Shown: piece by piece, positions 42,514-51,568 of the stretch | Numbering within the stretch: the first letter of the stretch is position 1 | How the letters are laid out: the number at the start of each line of letters is the position of its first letter | Origin: G965205725 sp965205725 | GTDB taxonomy: Bacteria > Pseudomonadota > Gammaproteobacteria > Pseudomonadales > Halieaceae | Direction: 5' to 3' | Assembly: GCA_965205725.1 (NCBI GenBank) | Contig: OZ242189.1 | Span: forward strand, 682,001-746,000 | Length of the DNA: 64,000 nt | Translations under genes and position numbers: made by a program | The notes under the pieces: generated by a model | What the model saw: the letters and a program-made list of their open reading frames with translations, nothing else | Databases searched by the model: none | Told to the model about the DNA's origin: nothing

Positions 42514-43149
42514 GTGAGTATTACAGCTGTAATTTTTGATTTGGGTGGAGTGGTGATTTCTTCGCCGATGCAAGCTTTCGCTAATGCAGAGCAGGCGCAG
42601 GGCCTGGAGCGCAATTTCATCAATCGCATGATTGTGAACAACGGGCACGATAGCGCGTGGGGCCGTTTGGAGCGGGGGGAGATTCCCATGAACGACGAGT
42701 TCTTTGCTCAGTTTGATGCGGAACTTACCCAGGAGGGTGCATCGGGTTTAAGTTCAAAGGCCGTTTTTGAAGAGGTGGCGGGCAGCGTTGGCATATTTGA
42801 AAATATGGTTGCAGCCATTGTTAAATTACGTGAGGCAGGCTACAAGCTGGCAGCATTAACCAATAACTGGGTTAGAGATAACGAGGGCAGCTCCAACACG
42901 GAAGTGAAATCTCTCTTTGATGTGTTTGTGGAATCTGCGATAGAGGGGGTGCGCAAGCCCGACCCCAAAATCTACCAAATCGCCTGTGAACGGCTTGGTG
43001 TTGAACCGTCGCAGGCAATATTCCTGGATGATATCGGGCAAAATCTCAAATCCGCCAGAGCCCTGGGAATGACCACTATTAAAGTGATCGACCCGGCAGA
43101 TAGCATCGCTGAATTGGAGAGTTTGCTGGGCCTGTCTTTGGCGCCCTAA
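42514..43149 (+). CDS. HAD-like hydrolase (epoxide hydrolase N-terminal phosphatase type)
   Basis: 211 residues from GTG 42514. HAD motif I VIFDLGGVVISSP: the second Asp of the usual DxD is Gly, so a phosphatase role is weakened, as in the haloacid dehalogenase and soluble epoxide hydrolase N-domain branch. Motif II LAALTNNW, motif III Lys in GVRKPDPKIYQ, motif IV IFLDDIGQNLKSARALGM. The substrate is unknown. Convergent with the selenoprotein gene, overlapping its stop by 4 bp. Confidence 0.85.
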   Translation: MSITAVIFDLGGVVISSPMQAFANAEQAQGLERNFINRMIVNNGHDSAWGRLERGEIPMNDEFFAQFDAELTQEGASGLSSKAVFEEVAGSVGIFENMVAAIVKLREAGYKLAALTNNWVRDNEGSSNTEVKSLFDVFVESAIEGVRKPDPKIYQIACERLGVEPSQAIFLDDIGQNLKSARALGMTTIKVIDPADSIAELESLLGLSLAP

Positions 43150-43670
43150 GTCTGCGGTGCCAGGATCAAACCAAGCACCTGAGCGAAGGACTTATCTGCG
43201 ATGATGTGCATTTCCTCATCCGTGCGATCCTGAATAGGGTGTTCCACAAACACCTTGGCCGCTGCAAAGCCCAGCGCTTCTGCCTGGGCAATATCCGCCT
43301 CGCGGAACTCTTCGGTCAAAATATAGCCGCCGGGTATGCCGCGGCTTTCAAGGTCCATGATGTCATGCAGACTGCACGACGTGCAGGAACCTCAATCGGC
43401 CAGCGCTTCAATAACAGCGTCGCATTCGCTGGCTAGCTGCTGCCTTAGCTCTAACGGCGCGACTCTTGTCATGGTGGGTTTGTTATAGCGATTAACAGCA
43501 ACTCCCAGCTTCTCAAAGTGCACCTGTAGGCGATCCAGCAATTCTTTGCCGCGCGGCTTGTTGATGTCGAGCAAGCCGACAGTTTTACCTGCAAGGGTGC
43601 TTAAGCGCGGTAAAAGGGCGCTGGCTTGGGCCTGTAGCTCGGCTGTCGGATCTAAGAGGATAGTGTTCAC
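43146..43670 (-). CDS. UGSC-motif selenoprotein, UGA (Sec) at codon 93
   Basis: A 174-residue product if the in-frame TGA at 43394-43392 is read as selenocysteine. The frame starts MNTILLDPTAELQAQASALL, continues GLLDINKPRGKELLDRL, reaches ALAD-U-GSCTSCSLHD and runs on without a break through LESRGIPGGYILTEEF to a TAA-type end. Sec-Gly-Ser-Cys is the mark of the UGSC family, where other members have Cys. A 6-bp stem with a GTC loop follows the TGA by 5 bases. The downstream part is conserved-looking protein, arguing against a plain nonsense mutation. Biochemical role unknown; the U/C pair suggests redox work. Confidence 0.85.
43372..43386 (-). promoter_or_regulatory. candidate bacterial SECIS hairpin
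   Basis: On the minus strand CTGCAC-GTC-GTGCAG, a perfect 6-bp stem with a 3-base loop containing GU, starting 5 bases after the UGA. Bacterial SECIS elements lie directly 3' of the UGA and carry a GU in the loop; the spacing here is short, so the structure needs checking. Confidence 0.6.
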
Positions 43671-43694
43671 GGTTTGATCTCCCTGAATTAATGG

Positions 43695-45125
43695 CTAAGA
43701 GTCGATGACTCGAGTGACCGCCGAACTACCCATATCGCCGCTGGCAAGCCAGCCGCTGATGATGGCGCTGAACAAGCCTGCGCCACCTCCTGCGTGAACG
43801 ATATTGAGTCCGCCGGGTTTGAACTTTGGCAAGTCCATATCTATGACAAAGTCTGGCATACCTTCACTGATGCCGTCCACGCCGCCGACTAACTCAGAAC
43901 CTGGACGTGTAGTGAGTTCGAGCAAGCGATTTTTAACCTGCTGTTTACTCCAGTTGGCGTCGCGAAACACATGCTGGTGCTCCGGCGACATGACGATGAA
44001 CGCATCGTTGAGCATGGCAAATTTTTTGTGGCCCACAGTGAGTATGCTGGCTGCAAAGCTGCGACAGAGAGACTCCGGGTCACGGGATTTTTGATCCGCC
44101 ATACCCTGTAAGCCGTCGGCGGCAAACAGCGTCACAGCGGACTTGCCCGCCTCAACGCCGCGCTCCTGCGCTAGTGCTTGCCAACATGAATCGGCTTCGT
44201 TTTCCGCAAAACAGAACGTGTACTTGCCCGGATTGCCGAGGGTTGAGCGATCTACTCCGCCGGGTTTGCCACCGCCGACGTTGCGAATGATGAGTTGCAG
44301 TGCCCGGCCGATACTGGCGTTGGCGCGATTACCCTGGCCCAGTGCATTGACACCACTGTTCATACCAATGGCTTTGGCGATAGGGCCGTTTACAACGATC
44401 ATCGGGCCCGAGAACCAGGTAGTGGCCAGCAGGCCATGCATACAGAACTCGTCCATAAGTGCCGCTTCCAGTGCAGCGATAACGACCGGGAAGTACTCTG
44501 GCTTACAGCCGGCCATTACAGCATTGATGGCTGCTTTTTCCAGCGTGCAGGCCTGCAAGTCGGGAGGTACAGACCCGATGACCTCATCAGGGCTGCGAGT
44601 GGTGCCGGTCAGCATTCTAACGACCCTTATTTCCGTTGGCGGTACCACTGGCAACCCGTCACTCCAACCCCGCTCATAGCAAGCTTCGATTGGATCTTCC
44701 ATGGCGCCGATTGTCAGCTTGCGAGCGGCCAGTTTGATATCGCCAAAGCGCAAGGCCAGCGTTTCAGCCATGCCTGGCCCCACACTTAAAGAGCCGCAGC
44801 CAGGCCGGAATGCGGGCAAATCCGCACCGATATCGTCCAGGTCGAGTAATTGCGACCAGCTTGCCTGGTCCCAGCCCTCAGTCCGGTTTTCCTCCTGCTC
44901 TTCTGTGTAGCGGATGAGTGTGGGTACGGTTTCGATTTGGCGGTGCCAGGAGTGCTCCAGTTGCCGGTCATCTGTGACATAAGGAGCCGAGCTGGGAAAA
45001 GTCGGGTCGTCCTGACACCAAACAGATAGATTGATTCCCGCTGCCAGTACCTCGCTAATCACCGGTTCTATCATCGTGCAGGTAGGACAATCTTTTTTAA
45101 CAACTAATTCGTATCGTGTGCTCAT
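43695..45125 (-). CDS. thioredoxin-like/UGSC-associated protein, partner of the selenoprotein
   Basis: 476 residues. The first 100 look like a thioredoxin fold: CPTC active site at the end of the first strand (LVVKKDCPTCTMIEPVISEV) and the cis-Pro loop VPTLIRY. The remaining 370 form a domain I cannot name, with GLPVVPPTEIRVVRMLTGT, TTWFSGPMIVVNGPIAKAIG and IVHAGGGAGLFSAIISGW. It ends 24 bp before the selenoprotein ATG on the same strand, so the two are one operon. A thiol/selenol exchange between the CPTC site and the UGSC protein is an inference. Confidence 0.75.
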   Translation of the reverse strand: MSTRYELVVKKDCPTCTMIEPVISEVLAAGINLSVWCQDDPTFPSSAPYVTDDRQLEHSWHRQIETVPTLIRYTEEQEENRTEGWDQASWSQLLDLDDIGADLPAFRPGCGSLSVGPGMAETLALRFGDIKLAARKLTIGAMEDPIEACYERGWSDGLPVVPPTEIRVVRMLTGTTRSPDEVIGSVPPDLQACTLEKAAINAVMAGCKPEYFPVVIAALEAALMDEFCMHGLLATTWFSGPMIVVNGPIAKAIGMNSGVNALGQGNRANASIGRALQLIIRNVGGGKPGGVDRSTLGNPGKYTFCFAENEADSCWQALAQERGVEAGKSAVTLFAADGLQGMADQKSRDPESLCRSFAASILTVGHKKFAMLNDAFIVMSPEHQHVFRDANWSKQQVKNRLLELTTRPGSELVGGVDGISEGMPDFVIDMDLPKFKPGGLNIVHAGGGAGLFSAIISGWLASGDMGSSAVTRVIDS

Positions 45126-45160
45126 ACCGTAAGGCTAGCTTACGCTTATACTTTTGGCTA

Positions 45161-45325
45161 TTAGGTAAGCGTCCCGTAACGAAACCTGGTCAACATGCGT
45201 TGAATCCATCGGTAGCGGCTGTCCTTGTTGCTGGCGACCTCCAGGGCAAGCCGTTGGCTGCCGTCGAGAAAGGCCCGAAGTTCGTCAATTGTGGTCAATT
45301 TTTCAGCATTCATGGTGGTTTTCAT
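45161..45325 (-). pseudogene. N-terminal relic of an integrase-type transposase
   Basis: A 54-residue frame MKTTMNAEKLTTIDELRAFL ... RYRWIQRMLTRFRYGTLT. It resembles the N-terminus of integrase-core transposases that begin with an ELxxFL segment, a DERYxWIxxxLxRFRY segment and then a helix-turn-helix; everything after RFRY is missing. Confidence 0.45.
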
Positions 45326-45441
45326 CCTTTCATCATGAACGGAAAAGGGGCTATGTCAGACTCATTCCACAGGCCATGATCCCCGGATTTCTAAAAATCA
45401 GGTAGCCTGTGAGTTGTTAAATCCACACAGGAGACGACCCG

Positions 45442-45531
45442 ATGCAGAGCAAAAGCCTGCGCATCAGATCATACCGAAGCTGGCCGATTTGTCTCACAGG
45501 TACTGAACCCGCACAAGTGCTTTTAAAATAA
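45442..45531 (+). pseudogene. N-terminal relic of another integrase-type transposase frame
   Basis: 29 residues starting MQSKSLRIRSYRSW with AGGAG 9 bases before the ATG, then unrelated sequence to a stop. The RIRSYRSW start is characteristic of a family of integrase-like IS proteins as I remember them. Together with the opposite-strand relic 120 bp away it marks old IS turnover beside tRNA-Val. Confidence 0.4.
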
Positions 45532-45543
45532 TGGGGCAATCTA

Positions 45544-45549
45544 TATAAT
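45544..45549 (+). promoter_or_regulatory. candidate -10 box of tRNA-Val
   Basis: TATAAT 29 bases before the tRNA 5' end. The -35 region (TGCTTT near 45518) is poor. Confidence 0.4.
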
Positions 45550-45578
45550 TCGCGTCCTCTTTATAGGATCGTATTCAT

Positions 45579-45655
<77 letters not shown>

Positions 45656-45954
45656 TAGCCACACCAGTGACGTTTACCTCAGCAGTTATTGATTCGCATT
45701 TTGATGCAAGTCAGGATTGCTGATTGCGCAGAGAGTCGGCACATATTTCTTTGGCGCCCTCCCGGTCAGGCGGTTGGCTGCCGTCCTGTTCACGCCCTCA
45801 TCGTTAAACTGCCAGCTAATAAGTAATCGAAGTTCGGCAGGCTCCTGGCAGAGGGGAAGTGGCATAGGACTGATGTGTAGAGATTCAATATTTCGCAGAT
45901 GCATCTATACTGGTTGTTAGCGCGTAATCAGCGCACAGTCATGGAGATAGTTGT
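45656..45954. other. intergenic, no gene seen
   Basis: About 300 bp between tRNA-Val and the sulfatase. A minus-strand frame of 72 codons (45686-45904) has no recognisable features. TATACT near 45905 is a possible -10 box for the sulfatase. Confidence 0.5.
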
Positions 45955-47481
45955 ATGCGTAAATGTTTATGTATCGGGCTGTTAGGAATTATTCAATCTG
46001 TCTGGGCAGCGGACAAGCCCAATATCCTGGTGATATGGGGAGACGATGTGGGTCACTCGAATATTTCGGCCTATACGATGGGTATGATGGGTTACCGAAC
46101 TCCAAATATTGACCGTATTGCCAGTGAAGGCATGATTTTCACCGATTACTATGGCGAGCAATCATGCACGGCGGGGCGCTCCTCATTCATTATGGGGCAA
46201 TCAGTACTTCGCACGGGTCTCAGCAAGGTAGGTTTACCCGGCACCGATTTGGGTATGCAGGAAGAAGACCCCAGCATTGCTGGCCTGCTCAAGAAGCAGG
46301 GCTATGCAACCGGCCAGTTTGGTAAGAACCATCTAGGCGACAAAGACGAGCACTTGCCGACAAACCACGGTTTTGATGAGTTCTTCGGCAATCTATACCA
46401 CCTCAATGCTGAAGAGGAGCCAGAACTGCCTGATTATCCGAAGGATCCGGCTTTTCGCGAAAAATACGGGCCTCGCGGAGTGATCAAATCGTTTGCGGAT
46501 GGTCGTATCGAAGATACTGGGCCATTGACCAAAAAGCGCATGGAGACAGTTGACGATGAAACTGTGGCAGCGGCGATGAAATTTATTGACCAGCAGGTTG
46601 CAGCGGACAAGCCGTTCTTTGTCTGGTGGAGTGGAACGCGCATGCACTTTCGCACTCATGTGAAGCCAGAGCTCCGCGGCATTAGTGGTCAGGATGAATA
46701 TAGCGATGGCATGGTTGAGCACGACATGCATATCGGCATGTTCCTCAAGCAGCTTGATGATTTGGCTATTGCAGATAACACCATCGTATTTTATTCAACC
46801 GACAATGGACCCCACTACAATACATGGCCTGACGCTGCGGCGACCCCGTTTCGCGGTGAGAAAAATACCAACTGGGAAGGCGGTTGGCGGGTGCCGGCGA
46901 TGGTGCGTTGGCCAGGAAAGATTGCAGCAGACTCAGTATCTAACGACATCATGCATCACATGGACTGGTTGCCAACCTTTGTCGCGGCGGCAGGTGACGC
47001 CGATGTGAAGCAAAAACTATTGAAGGGGCATTCAGCGATTGGCCGTCGCTATCAAGTGCATCTGGATGGCTATAACTTTTTGCCCTTCTTGACAGGTGAG
47101 GTAGAAAAGGGGCCCCGCGACGAAATATTCTATTTTTCGGATGATGGCGACCTGACAGCGCTTCGCTATAACGATTGGAAAATGATTTTCATGGAGCAGC
47201 GTCAGGAAACAACTTTTGCAGCCTGGTCTGAACCTTTCGTGCCTTTGCGTATACCGCTGATATTTCATCTGCGTCGCGACCCCTATGAGCGAGCGCAGTT
47301 AACCTCGAACACGTATTATGACTGGTTGCTCGATCATGTGTTCCTGCTGGTGCCAACGCAGAATTATGTGGGGGAGTTTCTGGCGACATTCAAGAAATAT
47401 CCGCCGCGCCAGAAGGCCGCCAGTTTCTCCCTGGAGCAGGTTATGGATATGCTCACAGAGAACACGGGTGCTTCGAATTAA
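45955..47481 (+). CDS. secreted type I sulfatase (arylsulfatase-like)
   Basis: 508 residues. Signal peptide about 1-18 (MRKCLCIGLLGIIQSVWA). Metal-binding Asp30/Asp31 in VIWGDDVGH, the formylglycine site Cys71 in CTAGRSSF (C-x-A-x-R), later FGKNHLGDKDEHLPTNHGFD and FYSTDNGPHYNTWPD. The Cys must be oxidised to formylglycine by a maturase not present in this window. Substrate unknown; the sequence is close to the large arylsulfatase group. The 3' end overlaps the convergent gap-like gene by 29 bp. Confidence 0.93.
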   Translation: MRKCLCIGLLGIIQSVWAADKPNILVIWGDDVGHSNISAYTMGMMGYRTPNIDRIASEGMIFTDYYGEQSCTAGRSSFIMGQSVLRTGLSKVGLPGTDLGMQEEDPSIAGLLKKQGYATGQFGKNHLGDKDEHLPTNHGFDEFFGNLYHLNAEEEPELPDYPKDPAFREKYGPRGVIKSFADGRIEDTGPLTKKRMETVDDETVAAAMKFIDQQVAADKPFFVWWSGTRMHFRTHVKPELRGISGQDEYSDGMVEHDMHIGMFLKQLDDLAIADNTIVFYSTDNGPHYNTWPDAAATPFRGEKNTNWEGGWRVPAMVRWPGKIAADSVSNDIMHHMDWLPTFVAAAGDADVKQKLLKGHSAIGRRYQVHLDGYNFLPFLTGEVEKGPRDEIFYFSDDGDLTALRYNDWKMIFMEQRQETTFAAWSEPFVPLRIPLIFHLRRDPYERAQLTSNTYYDWLLDHVFLLVPTQNYVGEFLATFKKYPPRQKAASFSLEQVMDMLTENTGASN

Positions 47482-48532
47482 CTCGTTGTGAGTTTACAAG
47501 ACCTGAGAAGAAAGAGGGTCTAACCCCTCTTTTTAAGAAACCGGCGAGTACGGCAGAGGTGTCGAGCATGCGGTTTGAGAACCCCCATTCGTTGTCGTAC
47601 CAGGACAGAACCTTAACTTGGTTGCCGATGACTTTGGTCTGGGCCAAATCGGCAATTGAAGAGGACGACTTGTGGTTGAAATCAATACTGACCAGTGGCA
47701 ATTCGTTAATGTCCAGAACCCCCGGCATTTCTTTGGATGCGGCCAATAGAATCTGATTAACTTCGGCCACGCTTGTTTCACGACTCGCCGCAAAGGTGAA
47801 ATCGAGCAGTGAGACGTTGATCACGGGTACGCGAACCGCCAGGCCATCCAGTTTGCCTTCTAACTCTGGCAGAACCAGAGATACAGCGGATGCGGCTCCC
47901 GTTCTGGTTGGAATCATGGATTGAGTCGCAGAGCGGGCGCGGAATTTATCGCTGTGATAAACGTCACTTAGATTCTGGTCATTAGTGTAGGCATGGACGG
48001 TTGTCGCCAGGCCCTTTTCAATGCCCAGACCCCTGTTCAACGCATAGGCCAGGGGGGCAAGGCAGTTTGTTGTGCACGAAGCATTTGAGACAATATTGTG
48101 CTCTTCAGCCAGACTTAAATGGTTGACACCATAGACAATAGTCGCATCGGCATTTTTGCCGGGGGCAGAGATCAGTACCTTGCTTGCCCCGGCATCCAGA
48201 TGGGCGCTGGCGGCACTGGCACCAGTGAAGAAGCCGGTGCATTCCATAACGATATCGACATTCAGACCTTGCCACGGAAGGCTGGCCGGCGAGCGTTCGC
48301 TCAGGCAAACTATTTCGCTGTTACCCACCCGTATGCCCCGGTCAGTCAGGCTGACATCTTCACGCAGTGTGCCGTGTACTGAATCGTACTTGAGCAGGTG
48401 AGCGTTCATATCTCGCCCGCCCAGGTCGTTGATGGCGACGATCTCCAAACCTGAAATATCTGTTCGTTCGAGCCAGGCACGCAGTACGTTTCTGCCAATG
48501 CGACCAAATCCGTTAATTGCCACTCGAGCCAT
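47453..48532 (-). CDS. gap: type I glyceraldehyde-3-phosphate dehydrogenase
   Basis: 359 residues, about 20 longer than usual because of a C-terminal tail after KRGVRPSFF that overlaps the sulfatase end. NAD motif VAINGFGRIGRNVLRAW, catalytic Cys in SNASCTTNCLAP, VHAYTNDQNLSDV and SWYDNEWGFSNRML. Erythrose-4-phosphate dehydrogenase (Epd) is an alternative name that motifs cannot exclude. It begins 33 bp after the deaminase gene on the same strand, so the two may be co-transcribed. Confidence 0.88.
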   Translation of the reverse strand: MARVAINGFGRIGRNVLRAWLERTDISGLEIVAINDLGGRDMNAHLLKYDSVHGTLREDVSLTDRGIRVGNSEIVCLSERSPASLPWQGLNVDIVMECTGFFTGASAASAHLDAGASKVLISAPGKNADATIVYGVNHLSLAEEHNIVSNASCTTNCLAPLAYALNRGLGIEKGLATTVHAYTNDQNLSDVYHSDKFRARSATQSMIPTRTGAASAVSLVLPELEGKLDGLAVRVPVINVSLLDFTFAASRETSVAEVNQILLAASKEMPGVLDINELPLVSIDFNHKSSSSIADLAQTKVIGNQVKVLSWYDNEWGFSNRMLDTSAVLAGFLKRGVRPSFFSGLVNSQRVNSKHPCSL

Positions 48533-48564
48533 GTGGATATCCTGTGTTGCCTGATAAGGCCCTA

Positions 48565-49851
48565 TCAGAAACAGGTCTCCACCAATTTGACGACCTGGTA
48601 GTTGTCGTCAATAACACAAACATATCGCCATTTGTCGAATGTCAGGCAGGGGTGTGAAGTGGAAAAAGACAGCATATCGCCAACTTTAATATCTGCCGAC
48701 GCCGGAATTTTCAGGTAGGTGTGCTGATCCATTAATTCCAGAGTCTCCCAGGCAGGGTCGGCTTGTATCGGTTGGCTATTGCCGGGTCGAAAATGCAGGC
48801 ACGGTTCAGGCAAGCCGTCGCTAAAGGCGACATCTCTTTTCCCCATGCCGATAATGGCTCTGCCGGGTTCGGGCAGCGATTGGACATAGGCCCAAATCTC
48901 AAGAGAAGACTGGAGTGCGCCTGGCGTATGTCTATCGCCATCGGTACTGCCGACCCTGCCCCTGAGCCGGACATCAATGTTGCGCTGTGCCTGTGCATAA
49001 ATGCCCTGATCGTGTATCAGGTAGCAACCAGGGCGAATCAGAATCGAGAGATTCAGGCTAAGGCTCGCTTGGTAAAACAGGTTGCTGACAAGGTCATACC
49101 AGGCAGAACCCGCCCCGGTTAAAATAACCTGCTCACGAGAAAAGGCTCCCAGCTCAACTAACTCCTGTGTAACAGCAACAGCCCAGTGCAAGAAGTTTAT
49201 AACCTTCGATTCAGCGTTTTCTCCATGGATGGTACCTTCATAAACCTCGACACCAACCAACTTGAGCTGAGGCCACTCATTGATGACCCTGGCAAGGGCG
49301 ATGGCCTCCTGATTCGTTCTACAGCCACAGCGACCCCCTTCGACTCCCAGCTCGATAAGAACATTGAGCGTCTTGTCAGCATCTGCAAAGAACGCCCCTA
49401 ATTGATGAACATTTTCTACCGAATCTACCAGGCAGTAGAATTCTGTTTCCTGGGGCAGGCCGGCAATAATTGCCATGTTTCTTTTGCCGACAAGTTGATT
49501 GGCCATAAGGATCTTGCCGATACCCTGCTTGGCAGCCGCAGCGACCTGGACGGCCGTTGCCAGGGTTATTCCCCAGGCTCCGGCATTGATTTGCTGGCGG
49601 AAAAAATCAGGTGTCATGGTGGTTTTACCATGTGGCGCCAGGCCCACGCCGTTAATGTCCGAAAACCTTTGCATCCAGAGCAGGTTATTTTCCAGTCTGG
49701 ATTGATAAAGGACGGCTGCGGGCAAGCTGATATCTTCGGCCAGAAGATTCCAGGGCCCGGTTTTCAGGTCAGCGACATTGCCGATTCCTTTTGTCGAGGT
49801 ATCGAGTTGATCTGATGGGGTAATCCCCTGGCAGTGCTTGGGAAATTCCAT
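48565..49851 (-). CDS. PLP-dependent D-amino acid deaminase (alanine racemase-fold)
   Basis: 428 residues. The Schiff-base Lys76 lies in GLAPHGKTTMTPDFF at the start of an alanine racemase-type barrel, and the C-terminal domain ends with a His-x-Cys metal pair in SHPCLTFDKWRYVCVIDD, as in D-serine dehydratases (DSD1) and D-threonine aldolases. ELGVEGGRCGCRT and VEVYEGTIHG are typical of the bacterial amino acid deaminase branch. Divergent from the D-aminoacylase across 194 bp; likely converts a D-amino acid to 2-oxo acid and ammonia. Confidence 0.88.
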   Translation of the reverse strand: MEFPKHCQGITPSDQLDTSTKGIGNVADLKTGPWNLLAEDISLPAAVLYQSRLENNLLWMQRFSDINGVGLAPHGKTTMTPDFFRQQINAGAWGITLATAVQVAAAAKQGIGKILMANQLVGKRNMAIIAGLPQETEFYCLVDSVENVHQLGAFFADADKTLNVLIELGVEGGRCGCRTNQEAIALARVINEWPQLKLVGVEVYEGTIHGENAESKVINFLHWAVAVTQELVELGAFSREQVILTGAGSAWYDLVSNLFYQASLSLNLSILIRPGCYLIHDQGIYAQAQRNIDVRLRGRVGSTDGDRHTPGALQSSLEIWAYVQSLPEPGRAIIGMGKRDVAFSDGLPEPCLHFRPGNSQPIQADPAWETLELMDQHTYLKIPASADIKVGDMLSFSTSHPCLTFDKWRYVCVIDDNYQVVKLVETCF

Positions 49852-49960
49852 TGCGAGAGCCCGGCTGGTTAAAAGTAATTTGAATCGGTGAAGTCCCGGC
49901 GGGCGCAGAGAGCGATCAACCCATCCAAAAGATAGAAAGTAACATATTAATTCATAAAAT

Positions 49961-49975
49961 ATTGATTATTTCAAT
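49961..49975. promoter_or_regulatory. candidate operator in the divergent promoter region
   Basis: ATTGA-TTATT-TCAAT, a perfect 5-bp inverted repeat in an AT-rich 194-bp gap between the deaminase and D-aminoacylase genes. A binding site for the RpiR-type regulator encoded downstream is a reasonable guess. Confidence 0.4.
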
Positions 49976-50045
49976 CATAAGCTGATACATTGGCAATGGT
50001 AGTTGGCTCAGTGTGCTGTCTATTTAAACGCAACTATTCAGAGAG

Positions 50046-51554
50046 ATGGAGAACGGGATCGCTATTTCAGGATGTTCAGCATTGGAAACCGAAAGTGAAA
50101 AGTTCGATTTTATTATCCGGGGAGCAACCATAGTTGATGGGCAAGGGAATCCTGAATATAAAAGCGATCTTGGCATTATTGAAGACCGAATAGCTAAGAT
50201 TGGCGGTTTGAATCATTCCAGGTTCGGCGCGGAAATTTTTGCCGGAGGCCTGTGTTTGGCTCCAGGGTTTATAGATGTTCATACCCATGACGATTTACAT
50301 GTGCTTGCCAACCCGGGGATGCTCAGCAAAATAAGCCAGGGAGTTACGACAGTCATTGTGGGTAACTGTGGCATTAGCGCAAGCCCTGTTGTGCTGGATG
50401 CCCCCCCTCCGGACCCAATGAATTTACTCGGCGAGCAAGATGATTTTATTTTCCCCAGAGTGCGAGATTATGCAACTGCTGTTGAACGGGCCAGGCCCGC
50501 TGTCAATATTGCTGCGCTGGTAGGGCATACATCCCTGCGCAGCAATCAAATGCAGGCGCTGGACCGGGGGGCAACCTCAGCGGAAATTGAGCGCATGAAA
50601 ATGCAATTGACTGAAGCTCTGGAGGACGGGGCGATTGGCATGAGCAGCGGATTGGCCTATGCGAGCGCAAACAGCGCCCCTGCGGAAGAGGTTCAGGCTC
50701 TGGCAGAAGTATTGTCTTCCTATGATGGTATTTATACGACGCATTTACGAACAGAGTTTGACGGCATTATAACGGCCATGGAAGAGGCATTTGCATTGGG
50801 TCGGGGCGCTCGGGTTCCGGTTGTTATTTCTCACTTTAAGTGTGCTGGTGCAAACAACTGGGGCAGAACCAAAGAAACCATTCCGCTCCTCGCCAAAGCC
50901 TCGCTGCGGCAGGATATAGCCTGTGATTGCTATCCCTATGCTGCCAGTTCAAGCACCCTGGATCTCAAACAGGTGACGCCTGATTTCGATATTTTTGTCA
51001 CCTGGTCCGAAAGTTGCCCGGCTGAATCGGGGAAAATGCTTGCCGACATAGCCGCAGGGTGGGGGCTTTCACTTTTGGAGTCTGCGAAGAAGCTGCAACC
51101 GGCGGGAGCGGTTTACCACAACATGGATGAAGCCGATGTACAAAACGTCTTGCAGTATTCGGAAAGCATGATTGGATCAGATGGATTGCCAGACGACCCA
51201 CACCCACATCCGCGTCTTTGGGGTACCTTTCCCCGGGTGCTCGGCCATTATTGTCGAGACTTGGGGCTGTTCGAATTGCGCGAGGGTGTCAGGAAGATGA
51301 CCGGGCTGCCAGCGGGAAAATTCAGGCTTTTCAATCGCGGCGTTATCAAGGAAGGAAATTTTGCCGATCTGGTCCTGTTTGACCCGCGAGAGATCAGGGA
51401 TACCGCTAATTTCAGAAACCCAAAACAGGTAGCAGCGGGTGTCAGGAATGTTTGGGTCAACGGCAAGCTGGGTTATCAGTTTTCTCGGCCATTGGACAAT
51501 AATGCCGGAAAATTTTTGGTTCGCAAAACGGCCGCAAATGAATTAAACCATTAA
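50046..51554 (+). CDS. N-acyl-D-amino-acid deacylase (D-aminoacylase)
   Basis: 502 residues, amidohydrolase fold. FDFIIRGATIVDGQGNP opens the domain at about residue 19; the metal site includes PGFIDVHTHDD, VGNCGISASP with the bridging Cys, the His in ALVGHTSLR, THLRTE and ISHFKCAG; the end LFDPREIRDTANF is standard. Releases free D-amino acids from N-acyl-D-amino acids. The first 18 residues are not family-like, so the true start may be later. RidA follows after 14 bp. Confidence 0.92.
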   Translation: MENGIAISGCSALETESEKFDFIIRGATIVDGQGNPEYKSDLGIIEDRIAKIGGLNHSRFGAEIFAGGLCLAPGFIDVHTHDDLHVLANPGMLSKISQGVTTVIVGNCGISASPVVLDAPPPDPMNLLGEQDDFIFPRVRDYATAVERARPAVNIAALVGHTSLRSNQMQALDRGATSAEIERMKMQLTEALEDGAIGMSSGLAYASANSAPAEEVQALAEVLSSYDGIYTTHLRTEFDGIITAMEEAFALGRGARVPVVISHFKCAGANNWGRTKETIPLLAKASLRQDIACDCYPYAASSSTLDLKQVTPDFDIFVTWSESCPAESGKMLADIAAGWGLSLLESAKKLQPAGAVYHNMDEADVQNVLQYSESMIGSDGLPDDPHPHPRLWGTFPRVLGHYCRDLGLFELREGVRKMTGLPAGKFRLFNRGVIKEGNFADLVLFDPREIRDTANFRNPKQVAAGVRNVWVNGKLGYQFSRPLDNNAGKFLVRKTAANELNH

Positions 51555-51568
51555 AAACGGGAACGGCT

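Noticed and set aside
43392..43394. TGA as a simple nonsense mutation splitting the gene into two fragments
   Set aside because: The following codons give Gly-Ser-Cys as in UGSC proteins and the frame continues without further damage for 80 codons; sequencing error or decay would not place the TGA exactly at the redox position.
45686..45904. minus-strand 72-codon frame between tRNA-Val and the sulfatase
   Set aside because: No recognisable motif and no ribosome site; could be an old IS fragment but nothing supports it.
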